From Phoronis australis (Eukaryota > Phoronida > Phoronidae), in NCBI GenBank assembly GCA_002633005.1, contig NMRA01000057.1, positions 59,512 to 92,727 on the forward strand: a DNA stretch of 33,216 nucleotides, in the 5' to 3' direction. Under the pieces are notes generated by a model, which was given only the letters and a program-made list of their open reading frames with translations, was not told the origin of the DNA and ran no database searches. Every line of letters begins with the position of its first letter. The stretch's first letter is position 1. The position numbers and the translations under genes are program-made. Below are positions 21,017 through 30,549 of the stretch, one piece after another.

Positions 21017-21867
21017 TAGTGATCAACTTCCTAAAGAGGGCGTATTCGGTGTCATCCAATTTCCTATTGTTTATTCAAAAGATAGATCGCATAACACACA
21101 CATTGGTGAATAATGGGTACACCAATGCTTTGGTAGACCTCAATATTAAGCGATTCATGTACAGAGATAATTGTCCCTGCACGTCGGACCGGTGTTAACA
21201 AAAATGTATTTTACAAAAATGTCATAAGAAAATCATTAGGGATAATGTTAAAGTTTGTAAGTCCGATGATTACCTCGATGTTATTATTCATTATCGGAAT
21301 AGGAAGTCCTCCAACTTCGTCTTGAAAGATAACATTTCTAAACCGGAAGTCCGCCCTGTTGCCCAGTGTAGTAATGTTAATGAGTTTGTATGCCATGTGA
21401 ACGAATGTCTTCATTCAAGTGTCAATATTACATTGGTCAAGCGGTTTGCAGTCTTTTCCTTCCGTTATTTATTCATCTTTAATATGGAGCCATCCAAGAT
21501 CATTTTCTGCAATGCCAGGAACGTAAAATTACCCGTCAAGAAATTCGGTACGTAGAACATGATGAGCTGCGATTGAAAACATTAGAGTCCTTTTTGATTG
21601 CATTTGAGAAACCCGTTTTGAATGAGCAGCAAACAGGGTAGCGCCGCTCGTTACACGCGTTTTCATGACTTTCCTGTTAACCCCTTTCATTTGTCTTTCT
21701 TTGCAATATTTCACACCTGCCGTGTCCCACTGTCACTGTGTATGTCTCCAGCTTATGCTCTGTGGTGGTATTATTGCGTCATTTTATTTCCACTTGAGAA
21801 TGGAACAAGTACGTTCTGAAATACCGTGTACATTTTAATAATGTCTCTTGGTCAGTTACTTCATCAA

Positions 21868-22210
21868 TGTTCCGTTTAGTGTTCAGTGTCACTTCGAACA
21901 TACAATGTGTCTGCAAATACAGGAACGATTTTCTTCTCTGCCTCCTCCAGGGGTTTGGGGCGAGAGTCCCCTCCCGTTTTCTTAACTTCTCTTTGAAGTT
22001 GGTTCTGTGAGGCTCTCGTCCCAGACACCGTGTGCCTCCACTTTTCTTTTTTGTTATTTGTTCAGCCATATGTTCCCAAACGGAGTTCTTTTCCACCTTC
22101 GTCACCTTCTGACTTAGCTTGCTGTTAATAACTTGTAAGTTTGACTCGGTAAGTTCACTCAGAAGGTTGATATCATTCTTTTTCCAATTACAAGACCTTT
22201 TCTTTGCTTC
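21868..22210 (-). pseudogene. Myb/SANT-like DNA-binding domain fragment (NAIF1/Harbinger-type)
   Basis: On the minus strand from about 22210, the frame reads NWKKNDINLLSELTESN, LQVINSKLSQKVT, and EKNSVWEHMAEQITKKK. After a frame change it continues NQLQREVKKTGGDSRPKPL and EEAEKKIVPVF (about 22000-21880). This is the Myb/SANT-like helix set followed by the KKTGGG-x-PPKPL-type linker and EEKI segment of NAIF1-like proteins, which are often part of Harbinger transposons or derived from them. The second helix-to-third helix join is damaged, and the frame ends at a TAA shortly after RSDTEH. It lies in the same orientation as the Helitron, about 0.85 kb beyond its last Rep homology, so it could be a separate insertion or cargo of the Helitron. 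Confidence 0.6.
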
Positions 22211-22401
22211 AGCAATTTTGTTTGTACCATGGTAACAGGAATTATATTATGGGTATTGCCTTATATGGGTATCCCATTTGGCTATCCACCGTATAACATT
22301 GATATCCGCCGGATAGTTATCCGAACCTTATCCAATTTTTGTGCAACCCAAATTTATACGCCGGATAACTATCTGGCGTATATATCTTATCCGGCGTATA
22401 T

Positions 22402-22565
22402 ATAGATTATTACATGGCGAAGTCGTTATCCCCCGTTATCTAGAGCCCGAGTGTATTTTGGAGAATTATCGCCCGAGGGGCGTTAGCCCCGAGGGTGATA
22501 ATTCTCCAAAATCCACGAGGGCTCTAGATAAGGGGGATAACGGCTGAGAACATGTAATAATCTAT
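22402..22565. repeat. 164-bp near-perfect palindrome (foldback MITE)
   Basis: It starts ATAGATTATTACATG and ends with the reverse complement. The arms share GTTATCCCCC, TCTAGAGCCC, TTTTGGAGAATTATC and CCCGAGGGGC, meeting near 22483. As single strand it would form one long hairpin with only a few mismatches. It looks like a small foldback transposon inserted in, or forming the core of, the surrounding element. Confidence 0.8.
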
Positions 22566-23110
22566 TTATACCACATACTAAACGAGAAACATTGCAATGA
22601 ATTGATTTACCTTTTCTGACTCTCCACGGCTTTGTAACTACTTTCTATGTCAGAGGCCCGGGGTCGGAGGTCGTGACCTTTTAAGAAAAGCCGGCTATTT
22701 TTGTCAAATAATGCTTTTACTCAAAACCAATTGAAAACTTAAATATAATAGAAATAAACTGAATTTATAAATTAAGGTTTACCAACTATTATAGCTTAAA
22801 ACACGTTTTTTTCACGCTAAGCTTCGACCGGGAAATTATCGTCTGCTAAAGTAGGTTACCACTGGTAACTGAATATAATTCTCAAGTCAAAGATCCTGAC
22901 GACACGATACCCGCATTCAAACTGGAGATCGGTGATTTACAAGTAAGAGGACATGAGAGAAAAATTTCACTGAATTAAGATATCGTTTTTATGGAAATTA
23001 TGTGTCTTATTTTTCGTAGCGTGTAAGTACAGCACAATGCGGTTTGTTGAACGTGCGATTATTGCGCGTGCTCATTTAAGTATTCTATTTTCACTCTTGA
23101 TGACGTCAGC

Positions 23111-23190
23111 CGCTGCGTGGTGTAGTGGTTAAGGTCGGCGACCATCAAACTCAAGGTCCCGGGTTCGACTCCGTCCTCGGTTTCCCGCCA
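23111..23190 (+). repeat. tRNA-like sequence, probable tRNA-derived SINE head
   Basis: An A box TGGTGTAGTGG at 23118-23128 and a perfect B box GGTTCGACTCC at 23162-23172 stand 44 bp apart, the spacing of the RNA polymerase III promoter inside a tRNA gene. The acceptor and T stems do not pair properly (only the two inner T-stem pairs form), so it is not a working tRNA. It reads better as the tRNA-related head of a SINE or a tRNA pseudogene. Confidence 0.65.
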
Positions 23191-23194
23191 AATC

Positions 23195-23216
23195 GTTATC
23201 TCACTAGTGAGATAAC
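23195..23216. repeat. 22-bp perfect palindrome
   Basis: GTTATCTCACT and its exact reverse complement AGTGAGATAAC meet at 23205/23206. It lies just after the tRNA-like unit and shares the GTTATC word with the long palindrome at 22402-22565, suggesting the same element family. Confidence 0.8.
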
Positions 23217-23326
23217 TTTATGGGTTATTACACGGTTGTATCTGCCATTTGACGCTAATATTGTGGTATAAAAGCTCTTATCCGCCGGATAGTTATACCG
23301 ACTGGTGGCTAGTTGGGATATACGAA

Positions 23327-24865
23327 GTGAAGTGCCTGTAACACTGCTTGTCTGTACTCATGCCTGTTCTGATCAGTTGTGCACCGTTTCCTCCCCACCT
23401 GGAACTTTATAAATCTTTTTAAAAATCTCCCAAAACGTTTGTACTGTACAATGGACACTTTTGTTGCGTTAGAGTGGTCGATTCACAAGTTGAACCATCT
23501 GGAAATCTCGGGGGAATCAGTTTCTTAGGTATGTGTTGCGCATCTGTGGAATAGAAGGCGACGTCTGAAATCCCTAGCCCCAATTGCAGGTTTGTTTTAG
23601 TCCCACGCCTCATTGTGACTTACTAAGTGGTTTTACCCTAGACGTGTTTGGTTTCCCATCAGGACGTACCCGGGAGAAACGCAGAATTTCCGTCACCACT
23701 ACGTGGACGTCCATGATCACCCAGTAGATCCAGCGGTGAATCAACCGCATTTTTGAACGCGGTTACAATGTCATCTAGTTATTCTAAGTAGAATTCAACT
23801 TATTAAAATCAAACAGTTGAACCACATTATAAAATGTAAATAAAATGAAATGTTAATTTAATGCACTTACTGTTTTTGTGTTGGTACCCCGTGTAAGTAA
23901 ATACATGTTTGGCTTTTGGGATATTCAAGATGCAAAAATATTCATCAAAACATTTCCTAAGGTGCTCTAGAGTATACGCACATAGCAAGAGACCTAAAGG
24001 AATACACGTCAAGTTGCTATTGCACTGGAATCAACATGTGTGTTTTGTGTTGAAAAAGCCGATACCGGGAATTTTCAAGCTGTAGGAACCTGTCACCTAC
24101 TTTATTGAGCATTTTGGCCACACCCTAACTGGCTGTAGACATTTTTCTGATTTTCAGTGTATTGGGTTATTGGGTGCCTTGTATGAAATTATTTCATACC
24201 AAATGATTACATTGTCTCATCTTTCATATTTTTGATCCTTCAATCTTTTTAAGAATTTGACTATTTTTTTCGGCTAAGCTTCGAGGAGATCAAACTGGCA
24301 TTTAGAGAGGATAGAGGAAATTGTTGGAGACCATGAAAAGAACATATGCAATCGGGACAAAAATGAATACCTGCTGGAATATTTTCTGAAACTCGAAAAA
24401 AATGCCATCGTGGATCAAGAAATTCAAAATTGTACTTGCTCGTACTGTGATGTGATATGATTTAAAGCCTCTCTCTAAATTTGAAAGGAAGGCATCAGTT
24501 AAAGAGCTGGACGAAAACCTAATCATTTTAATCATTTTAATTGAAACCAGCATCAGATAAGTTAGCTCTACATATTCCTAAATCATACTCCTAAATGCAT
24601 TTAATTTAAAATGTCATGTATTTACACTGGAAAACAGCACGGGTGATTTGAATCAAAATGTGAAATGTCAAAAGTTGATGATGTCAACTAAATCACATGC
24701 TTCAAACTTTGTTTTGAGAAGGTACTGAAGTCTTGTTACTAATAATTTAAAAACATCACTGTTATTATTTACATGGGCATGCATCAGAACCATCGACAGC
24801 ATAGACCAGAGAATAATTTTGTACAAGCTCCAAGGGCGAGTTATTATATATTTTTTGTGACAGTG
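23327..24865. other. Stretch with no recognisable gene
   Basis: AT-rich DNA with only short frames, none with a recognised domain. No promoter, repeat or RNA gene was identified between the two TIR elements. Confidence 0.55.
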
Positions 24866-27394
24866 TGTCAGACGATTGTCTGTGTGGGTTTGTTTGAAAG
24901 GTAGCTATGCTTTGAAGTTGTGCGTAGATGGAGAGTGAATAATCAAATCCAGTAATTAATTTATTATATGATAACCCCTAATTAGACAAATGAACCTATT
25001 GTTAATTAGGTAATCAACTACAAAGAGAAACTACGCTAGCGCCCTCTTAAAAGATTACTTTAATCAAAGAACCAAATGATCAAATGTCTTATCTGCTATC
25101 CAAGCTAGGACTCTCCACTTGTTGGATGTCTGTCCTGTTGGTGAATCTTCGAACTACACACACACTGTATAGCGACAGTGTACTTGCTGGTCACCGTCTC
25201 TGGTGATGCAACACTTGCAGGCAATTTCTTCTACCCGCGAATCTTCTTGCTGGTCACAGTCTCTGGCTGATGACGCAACACTTCAGGTAGTATCTCACTA
25301 CACACAATGCAAGTGACAAGCTCTTAGTTAACTTCCGGTTCGTTAACCCTTGCCCTTGCCAAGATCCTTTCTAGAATCTTCCACGAGATGGCTCTGTCGT
25401 ACAACTGCTTCTGTACACTGTAGCAAGTCTTTATGCTTCAACTACTTTAGCGCATCTGATTATCTTGCTGATTTCAGCCCATAATATAACATTCTACTTA
25501 TTTAGTGATTGGCTAATAAAAACCACATGATCATATCCACTCGTATTATTGGCTGTTACAATTTGTTCTCAGAATATTCTAGAATCTCTAGAGTACTTTG
25601 ACCCCAGAACCCAAAGTTGTAAACACCATCTAAAAATAGATTTTGACGTTAAAATACATGTCAACAAGTCTGACCCCATGATTTAAAAGTACATATGCAC
25701 AAATTTTGGGCAACTCAAAATGGATCTATTCTTACTAATTACTTAATCAATATTTATTCTGACACAGTGATTAGTAATGTTTTAAACTTGATTTTAAATT
25801 TTATATTTTGACTGTCATATTTACTTAATAGTTTTGAATTAGTGTTCTATTTAACGCTTAAAAATACATTTTCCTGAAAACTAACAGCTGTCAAATACAA
25901 AATGATTATCTCTCTCATTCACATCGATGATGCTTAGTATCCTCTCCAAAAGGAAGTGAAGTTTTTAGGTGATTCTTTTGTATATTTAATTAAATGTATT
26001 GAAAAGTTGAAATCCTAGAGTAAATGTCTAGTATAGCCCTACTTGTGATGATTTCCTGAAAAAGGTCAGTCTGTATATTTTAAGTAAAAAACAATAAATT
26101 AGGAGCAAAACACCAATATAGCTTAAATACTGCAAAAAATTGAATCATTCTGAATTGATATGTCAGTCACAACAAACAATTTAATACGAGATATTCAGAG
26201 CGTACGGCCGTCACGTACGTCCGTCACACTAACCCAACTTATATTGAGCTGTCTGACAAAAATTTCTTAGAAGATATCATCAAAAATTCAGTGTGCTGTA
26301 CTTTGCAAATATTCCACTAAATCATCATGTAAAACATAAAATTGTACCTTAGAGCAACTCACAGAAAATAAACGCTGAATTTTTTTAAATTCAAATTCTC
26401 TGCGTACGTCCGTCACACCGCATTAAAGGCAATTTTCTCAGTCAGATTAAAAGATAGGGGAAAAGTTGATACATGCTTTGACAGCTATTAGTGAGACCTA
26501 TCAAGTGATGTATGTCAGAATAAATATTGATTAAGTAATTAGTAAGAATAGATCCATTTCAAGTTGCCCAAAATTTGTGCATATGTACTTTTTAGTCATG
26601 GGGTCACACTTTTTGACAAAATCTATTTTAGATGGTGTTTACAACTTTGGGTTCTGGGGTCAAAGTACTCTAGAGATTCTAAAAAATTCTGAGAACAAAT
26701 TGTAACAGCCAATAATATGATTAGATACGATCATGTGGTTTTTATTAGCAAATCACTAAATAAGTAGAATGTTATATTATGTGCTGAAATCAACAAGATA
26801 ATCAGATGCGCTATAGTAGTTGAAGCATAAAGACTTGTTACAGTGTACAGAAGCACTTGTACGACAGAGCCATCTCGTGGAAGATTCTAGAAAGGATCTT
26901 GGCAAGGGCAAGGGTTAACGAACAGGAAGTTAACTAAGAGCTTGTTACTTGCATCGTGGGTAGTAAGATACTACCTGAAGTGTTGCGTCATCAGCCAGAG
27001 ACTGTGACCAGCAAGAAGAATCGCGGGTAGAAGAAATTGCCTGCAAGTGTTGCATCACCAGACACGGTGACCAGCAAGTACACTGTCGCTATACAGTGTG
27101 TGTAGTTCGAAGATTCATCAACAGGACAGCCATTCAACAAGTGGAGAGTCCTAGCTTAATAGCAGATAAGACATTTCATTATGTTGGTTAGTTGATTGAG
27201 GCAATCTTTAAAGAGGGCGCTAATTTTGTTACCCTTTTTTGTAGTTGATTACTTAATTAACAACAGGTTTCACTTGTTTACTTAGGGCTTATCATATAAT
27301 AAATTAATTACTGGATTTGATTATTCACTTTCCATCTACGCACAATTTCAAAGCATAGCTACCTATTGAACAAACCCACAGTCAATCTCTGACA
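24866..27394. mobile_element. Foldback element with about 0.9-kb inverted arms
   Basis: The left arm 24866-25764 and right arm 26513-27394 are reverse complements over nearly 900 bp with modest divergence. Landmarks are GGTAGCTATGCTTTGAA at the outside, CTTGCTGGTCAC, GATCCTTTCTAGAATCTTCC, CCACATGATC, and ACTAATTACTTAATCAATAT at the inside. They are separated by a 748-bp spacer. Within each arm a segment CTTGCTGGTCAC..GTCTCTGG..GCAACACTT occurs twice about 75 bp apart. No open frame of note exists. The outer ends are near TGTCAGA, and no clear target duplication was seen, so the exact tips may be a few bases off. Confidence 0.8.
26201..26229. repeat. Tandem CGTACG-x-CCGTCAC motifs in the foldback spacer
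   Basis: CGTACGGCCGTCAC at 26201-26214 is immediately followed by CGTACGTCCGTCACAC at 26214-26229. A third copy, CGTACGTCCGTCACAC, lies at 26403-26418. They are CpG-rich islands in an otherwise AT-rich spacer. Confidence 0.7.
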
Positions 27395-27879
27395 AGGTGG
27401 TACATGTATGTTTGTTAAAGGATTAGACCGCTTCCGTCATTTTTCGGTTACATGGAAATATCTGTAGTGTTGTGTAACCTGGTGAGTGGTTGAGGCCAAT
27501 TAGTATTGTTCTCTATAACCGGCTTGTTCGTAATGTTTTCAACCTACTTGGAATTTTATTGTTTGCGATCCATATTGCACACACTTTTCAAGGATCTGTA
27601 TTGCTCTTGTTCACATGGATACGTATACAAGTCCCTGAACAAGGGAATTCCAAGACCACGATTTCGAGCGATTTTCGGACTTCATTTAACATGTAGTTGG
27701 TGAAATACATAAATATATGTGTTTTAATTGATATTTGCTTGTTATTCTCCAAAAACCTATGATCTGTCAAAGTGGTTCACCTAATTTTTAGTTACCTTGT
27801 GTCAGAAAACTTATTCAATCACTGATGATCGTGTAACTTTATATAATTTGTTGGGCATTTTGCATGAAGCGAAGAAACA

Positions 27880-28595
27880 CTGGAGTGTCTGATAAGTCAT
27901 GATGCACAACGCGTCCCCTGATCACGACACTTCGGGGCAAGGCACGTAAAGCTTACAAAAGCTGCACTTGGGACAGACACAGACATGCTGGGATCCATAT
28001 CGTCTTGCTTGTCGTACGTTTAAGTCTGCCACAGGCAAAGTTAAATCCTGAAGGAACTTTTGTCAGCAAAAAACAGTCTCCATCTATGCACGTGCAAGGC
28101 TGGTACAATTGCTAAGAAGAATCACCACTTCGGAATCATTCAAAAAGAGGATGACTTATACACGCGCTCCCCTGAGGAAACAGTCGAGGTCGTGATGAGT
28201 AAGCACCATCCTAATGTAAACCTGTCACGGCAGTGCTCTGACGTGGCGCACTCCGAAGAGCGTGAGCCATTACATTACGCTGATGTTGAAGATATAGCCA
28301 TACCACACCTTGTATAGTTGGCTTTGAAGCTTTGTAAACAATGGAAGTCCCCAGGACTAGACATGATCGGTCATGTAATGCAACAAAAAACTTGGATACC
28401 ACTATCCCATGTAATTGCAGCGATCAAACAAAGCCATTCTTAGACTGGCTAGGTTGCATCCTCAAGACATGCCACGAAGCTCGTTTAGTCTTCATTCCTA
28501 GAACAGGAAAGAACTCGTACCGGTTTGCTCAGTCCTCAACATCCTTTCTTCTCAAATGACTAGAAGGTTTATGTGGCATCTTGATAAACAAATTC
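27880..28595 (+). pseudogene. Non-LTR retrotransposon reverse transcriptase fragment (Jockey/CR1-like)
   Basis: Pieces in shifting + frames read in the order of LINE ORF2: GKARKAYKSCTWDRHRH (27940-27990), IIQKEDDLYTRSPEETVEVV (28140-28195), KQWKSPGLDMIGHVMQQKTW (28336-28395) and LGCILKTCHEARLVFIPRTG (28450-28510). After these come SSTSFLLK, a stop, and LEGLCGILINKF. These match the pre-RT segment (SPEETLEVL), the APGPDGI-type motif, the W..A.VVFIPKPGK motif and SLTSFLLKTLERLVDR. At least one frameshift (near 28437) and several stops are present. The catalytic FADD-type motif is not reached; the copy ends where a second LINE begins. Confidence 0.75.
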
Positions 28596-29140
28596 TGAGT
28601 TTTAATTCAATAAGTATTATTTTATTTAGAAAAATTTATCAAAATCATCAGCGATTGGTTGGCTACAACAATAAAGTTTGTTTAGATTATAATAAAATTG
28701 CAAAAGAAGAAATCGAGAGTATTTTGTTACAAAAGTATTGCCAAAAACAGATAACTACGAAAAATTGTTGCAGCATTACTCAAAACAAGATATCCCAAAA
28801 AATTATTCCTTGCCTTTTATAATTCCCCCTCTATCCATGCATTATATCTTTTTAGTAAATGTTTTTACATAACAGAGTGTATACTAACTCTTTGTTATAT
28901 AAGATAAAGATAGTTAATTCAGATAAATGTCCCTATTGTAACCTAGTACAGAATACTGAACACATGTTTCTCTATGGTGAGGTAGTGCAAAGATTGTTGA
29001 ATATTGTTCAGGATATTTTGACATCTTCCCTTAAAGAAGATGTCAGAATAACCAAGAATGAATTCATGATTTGTCATTTAAGTTTTAAATTCTGCAATGT
29101 ATGGGTCTATGCAGGGGACGTTACCTGCGCTTATACTGTA
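28596..29140 (+). pseudogene. L1/Tx1-like LINE 3' fragment with CCHC-type C-terminal finger
   Basis: In two + frames: EEIESILLQKYCQKQITTK, then HYSKQDIPKNYSLPFIIP (28760-28830), then FLHNRVYTNSLLYKIKIVNS and DKCPYCNLVQNTEHMFL (28860-28975). The succession of an IPWK-type segment, F..LLHRI.TN..L.KI and C-x2-C-x(8-9)-H is the C-terminal region of L1/Tx1-type ORF2. The upstream RT is missing; it is joined directly to a different LINE. Stops at 28820-28858 break it. Probably a 5'-truncated insertion next to or into the older fragment. Confidence 0.65.
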
Positions 29141-29433
29141 TGAGTTACTTAGGCGCACGAGTCAATGTGCGAACTACTTCGGGAAAACATGCCGTGTAAA
29201 ACATTTATTTCGGATATAGGCCATGAGCTTAAAGGCGCAAAAAATAAGTTACATAGGGTGCATATTACCATATTAAGCGTCAACGGTACGGAATCCACTG
29301 TTACTGCGTGACGGTAAATTCAATAATATTCAATTCAATTCAATACAATGGCTCCTTATATTAAAAGTGCGGGTTAACATTGCAAGATTCATTACATTGA
29401 TTATAACGGTTCTATGCAATGTTGACTAAAAGA

Positions 29434-29560
29434 CAATATTCGATGTTGTCAAGAAACTGGGTAATTTTAATTAGTTTCTTTAATTAAAGGCTACATCGTA
29501 GTTTATTAGCATACTCATAGAATATAAAAGGAAGTTCCGCATGACGATTGCTAAGTTCGA
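29434..29560 (+). promoter_or_regulatory. Promoter of Ly6 gene 2
   Basis: It has the same elements as gene 1: CAATATTCGATGTTGT at 29434-29449, TAATTAAAG at 29481-29489, TATAAAAG at 29523-29530 and CTAAGTTCG at 29551-29559 in place of CTCAGTTCG. The initiator match is weaker (CTAAGTT). A further shared word, AATGTTGACT, lies just upstream in both genes (7211 and 29419). Confidence 0.68.
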
Positions 29561-29580
29561 AATCTTTATAGCTGTCGATA

Positions 29581-29641
29581 ATGTCAAACCTTTCTTTGGT
29601 CTTCGTGGCAGTTTTGCTGTTCGCCGCATACGAAGGAGCAG
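29581..29641 (+). CDS. Ly6/uPAR-type gene 2, coding exon 1 (signal peptide); rest beyond window
   Basis: Twenty codons plus one base from ATG to the donor CAG|GTGAGC, with exactly the length and phase of exon 1 in gene 1. Residues differ at five positions, all within the hydrophobic core (SLVFVAVLLFAAYEG ending), so the signal peptide is still good. Homology continues into intron 1 for about 180 bp, not counting an insertion. No exon with the LQC or CFCDTDLCN patterns was found before the right edge. Since intron 1 of gene 1 is 3.4 kb and only 3.6 kb remain here, the missing exons may simply be outside. A dead signal-exon relic cannot be ruled out. Confidence 0.7.
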
Positions 29642-29674
29642 GTGAGCATTTGTCGGCAATATACTCTATCTTAA

Positions 29675-30419
29675 AGAGGACTGGAACGCGAGAATGAGAC
29701 TAAATTGCATTATTCAAAGTGGTTTTATGCCACTGAATTAGAAGTCAACGAGTTTTGATTTTTTGTTGATTTCAAACATTTTTCTTTTAGATTCAAATTT
29801 AAAAAAACGATCTTTCAACTGCCCTCCACTTCATCGAAGTTTTCTCATATGGCAAGGCACGTTTCCTTGTTTGGTATGGCACATTTACCAGTGCCCCGTT
29901 GCAAAAAGTTATAAGCCGTATAGCAACAAAGACGTCGCGTTATCACGCGTCAGGTTGTTGTAGCTGAACAATAAACCTATCGACATGCGACAATCAAACA
30001 TATCCAGCGGATAATTTGAAGTTTTATGCAATCCAGCCGTGATATGGAAAAGGCTGTATTTGAGATTTGATTTGAGCAAAACAATGGCGAATTCAAGCAG
30101 CAGCCCGATTAAGAGGCAATTGGTGTTTAACATTAGTTACAAAGGTGTCGTAGCATTCAACTATATTCTAAAATACACTTAGAATTCTCTTTCGGAAATC
30201 TCTTGCTTCATTGGCTTGACTTATATTGTGGTGTCGACCTCAAATTCGGAGTGCGATCACACTGATAATTTAGCATTATTATCCTTCTTGCTGTCAGCTG
30301 TTCGTCGAATGACTGTGATTTGTGTGGAAATTACCTCTCTGTTAGAATTTGCGGCATGGAACTTTGATCAGGAATTCTTTGAAAGATATCTTTGACGAGT
30401 TTTCTCGTTCTATGCCTCT
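29675..30419. mobile_element. 745-bp TTAA-flanked MITE in intron 1 of Ly6 gene 2
   Basis: The insertion is flanked by TTAA at 29671-29674 and 30420-30423. The ends are AGAGG...GAACG..AGAA on the left and its imperfect reverse complement on the right (TTCTCGTTC..CCTCT). The same intron position in gene 1 has one TTAA and no extra DNA. A TTAA target points to piggyBac- or Kolobok-type transposases. The element has no long frame, so it is non-autonomous. Confidence 0.72.
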
Positions 30420-30549
30420 TTAACATACGTGTAAGTGGTTATAATTAGCACTATCTAAAGTTTACCGAAACGTCGTACAGTATATTCGAAAAATGAATAT
30501 CGGCTTTGCTTCTGAATCTGAACGTAGTGGGAAACAACAAAAGATTCAG

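Larger units (their letters stand above)
16943..21060 (-). mobile_element. Degenerate autonomous-type Helitron (Rep-helicase)
   Basis: All parts of a Helitron polyprotein are present in the right order on the minus strand: N-terminal Helitron-like region, HUH Rep domain, tyrosine motif, and PIF1-type helicase with motifs I, II and the C-terminal set. The right (element 3') boundary is precise at 16943. The element 5' end (TC after A) was not found; 21060 marks the last recognisable homology, and the true end may lie further right. Many stops and frameshifts show it is dead. Confidence 0.8.
22266..23326. mobile_element. TIR element of about 1.06 kb containing nested palindromes and a tRNA-like unit
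   Basis: The left end GGGTATCCCATTTGGCTATC followed by CACCGTATAAC and ATCCGCCGGATAG is echoed as a reverse complement at 23281-23326 (ATCCGCCGGATAGTTATACC, then GGTGGCTAGTTGGGATATAC). The TIRs are about 45-50 bp and imperfect. Between 22345 and 22402 further inverted copies of ACGCCGGATA alternate. No transposase frame was found. The outermost base and target duplication are not certain. Confidence 0.55.

Noticed and set aside
23111-23183. Functional tRNA gene
   Set aside because: A and B boxes are fine, but the acceptor stem and most of the T stem do not pair, so it is more likely a SINE head or tRNA pseudogene.
24866-27394. Autonomous transposon
   Set aside because: Neither arms nor spacer contain a transposase-like frame on either strand.
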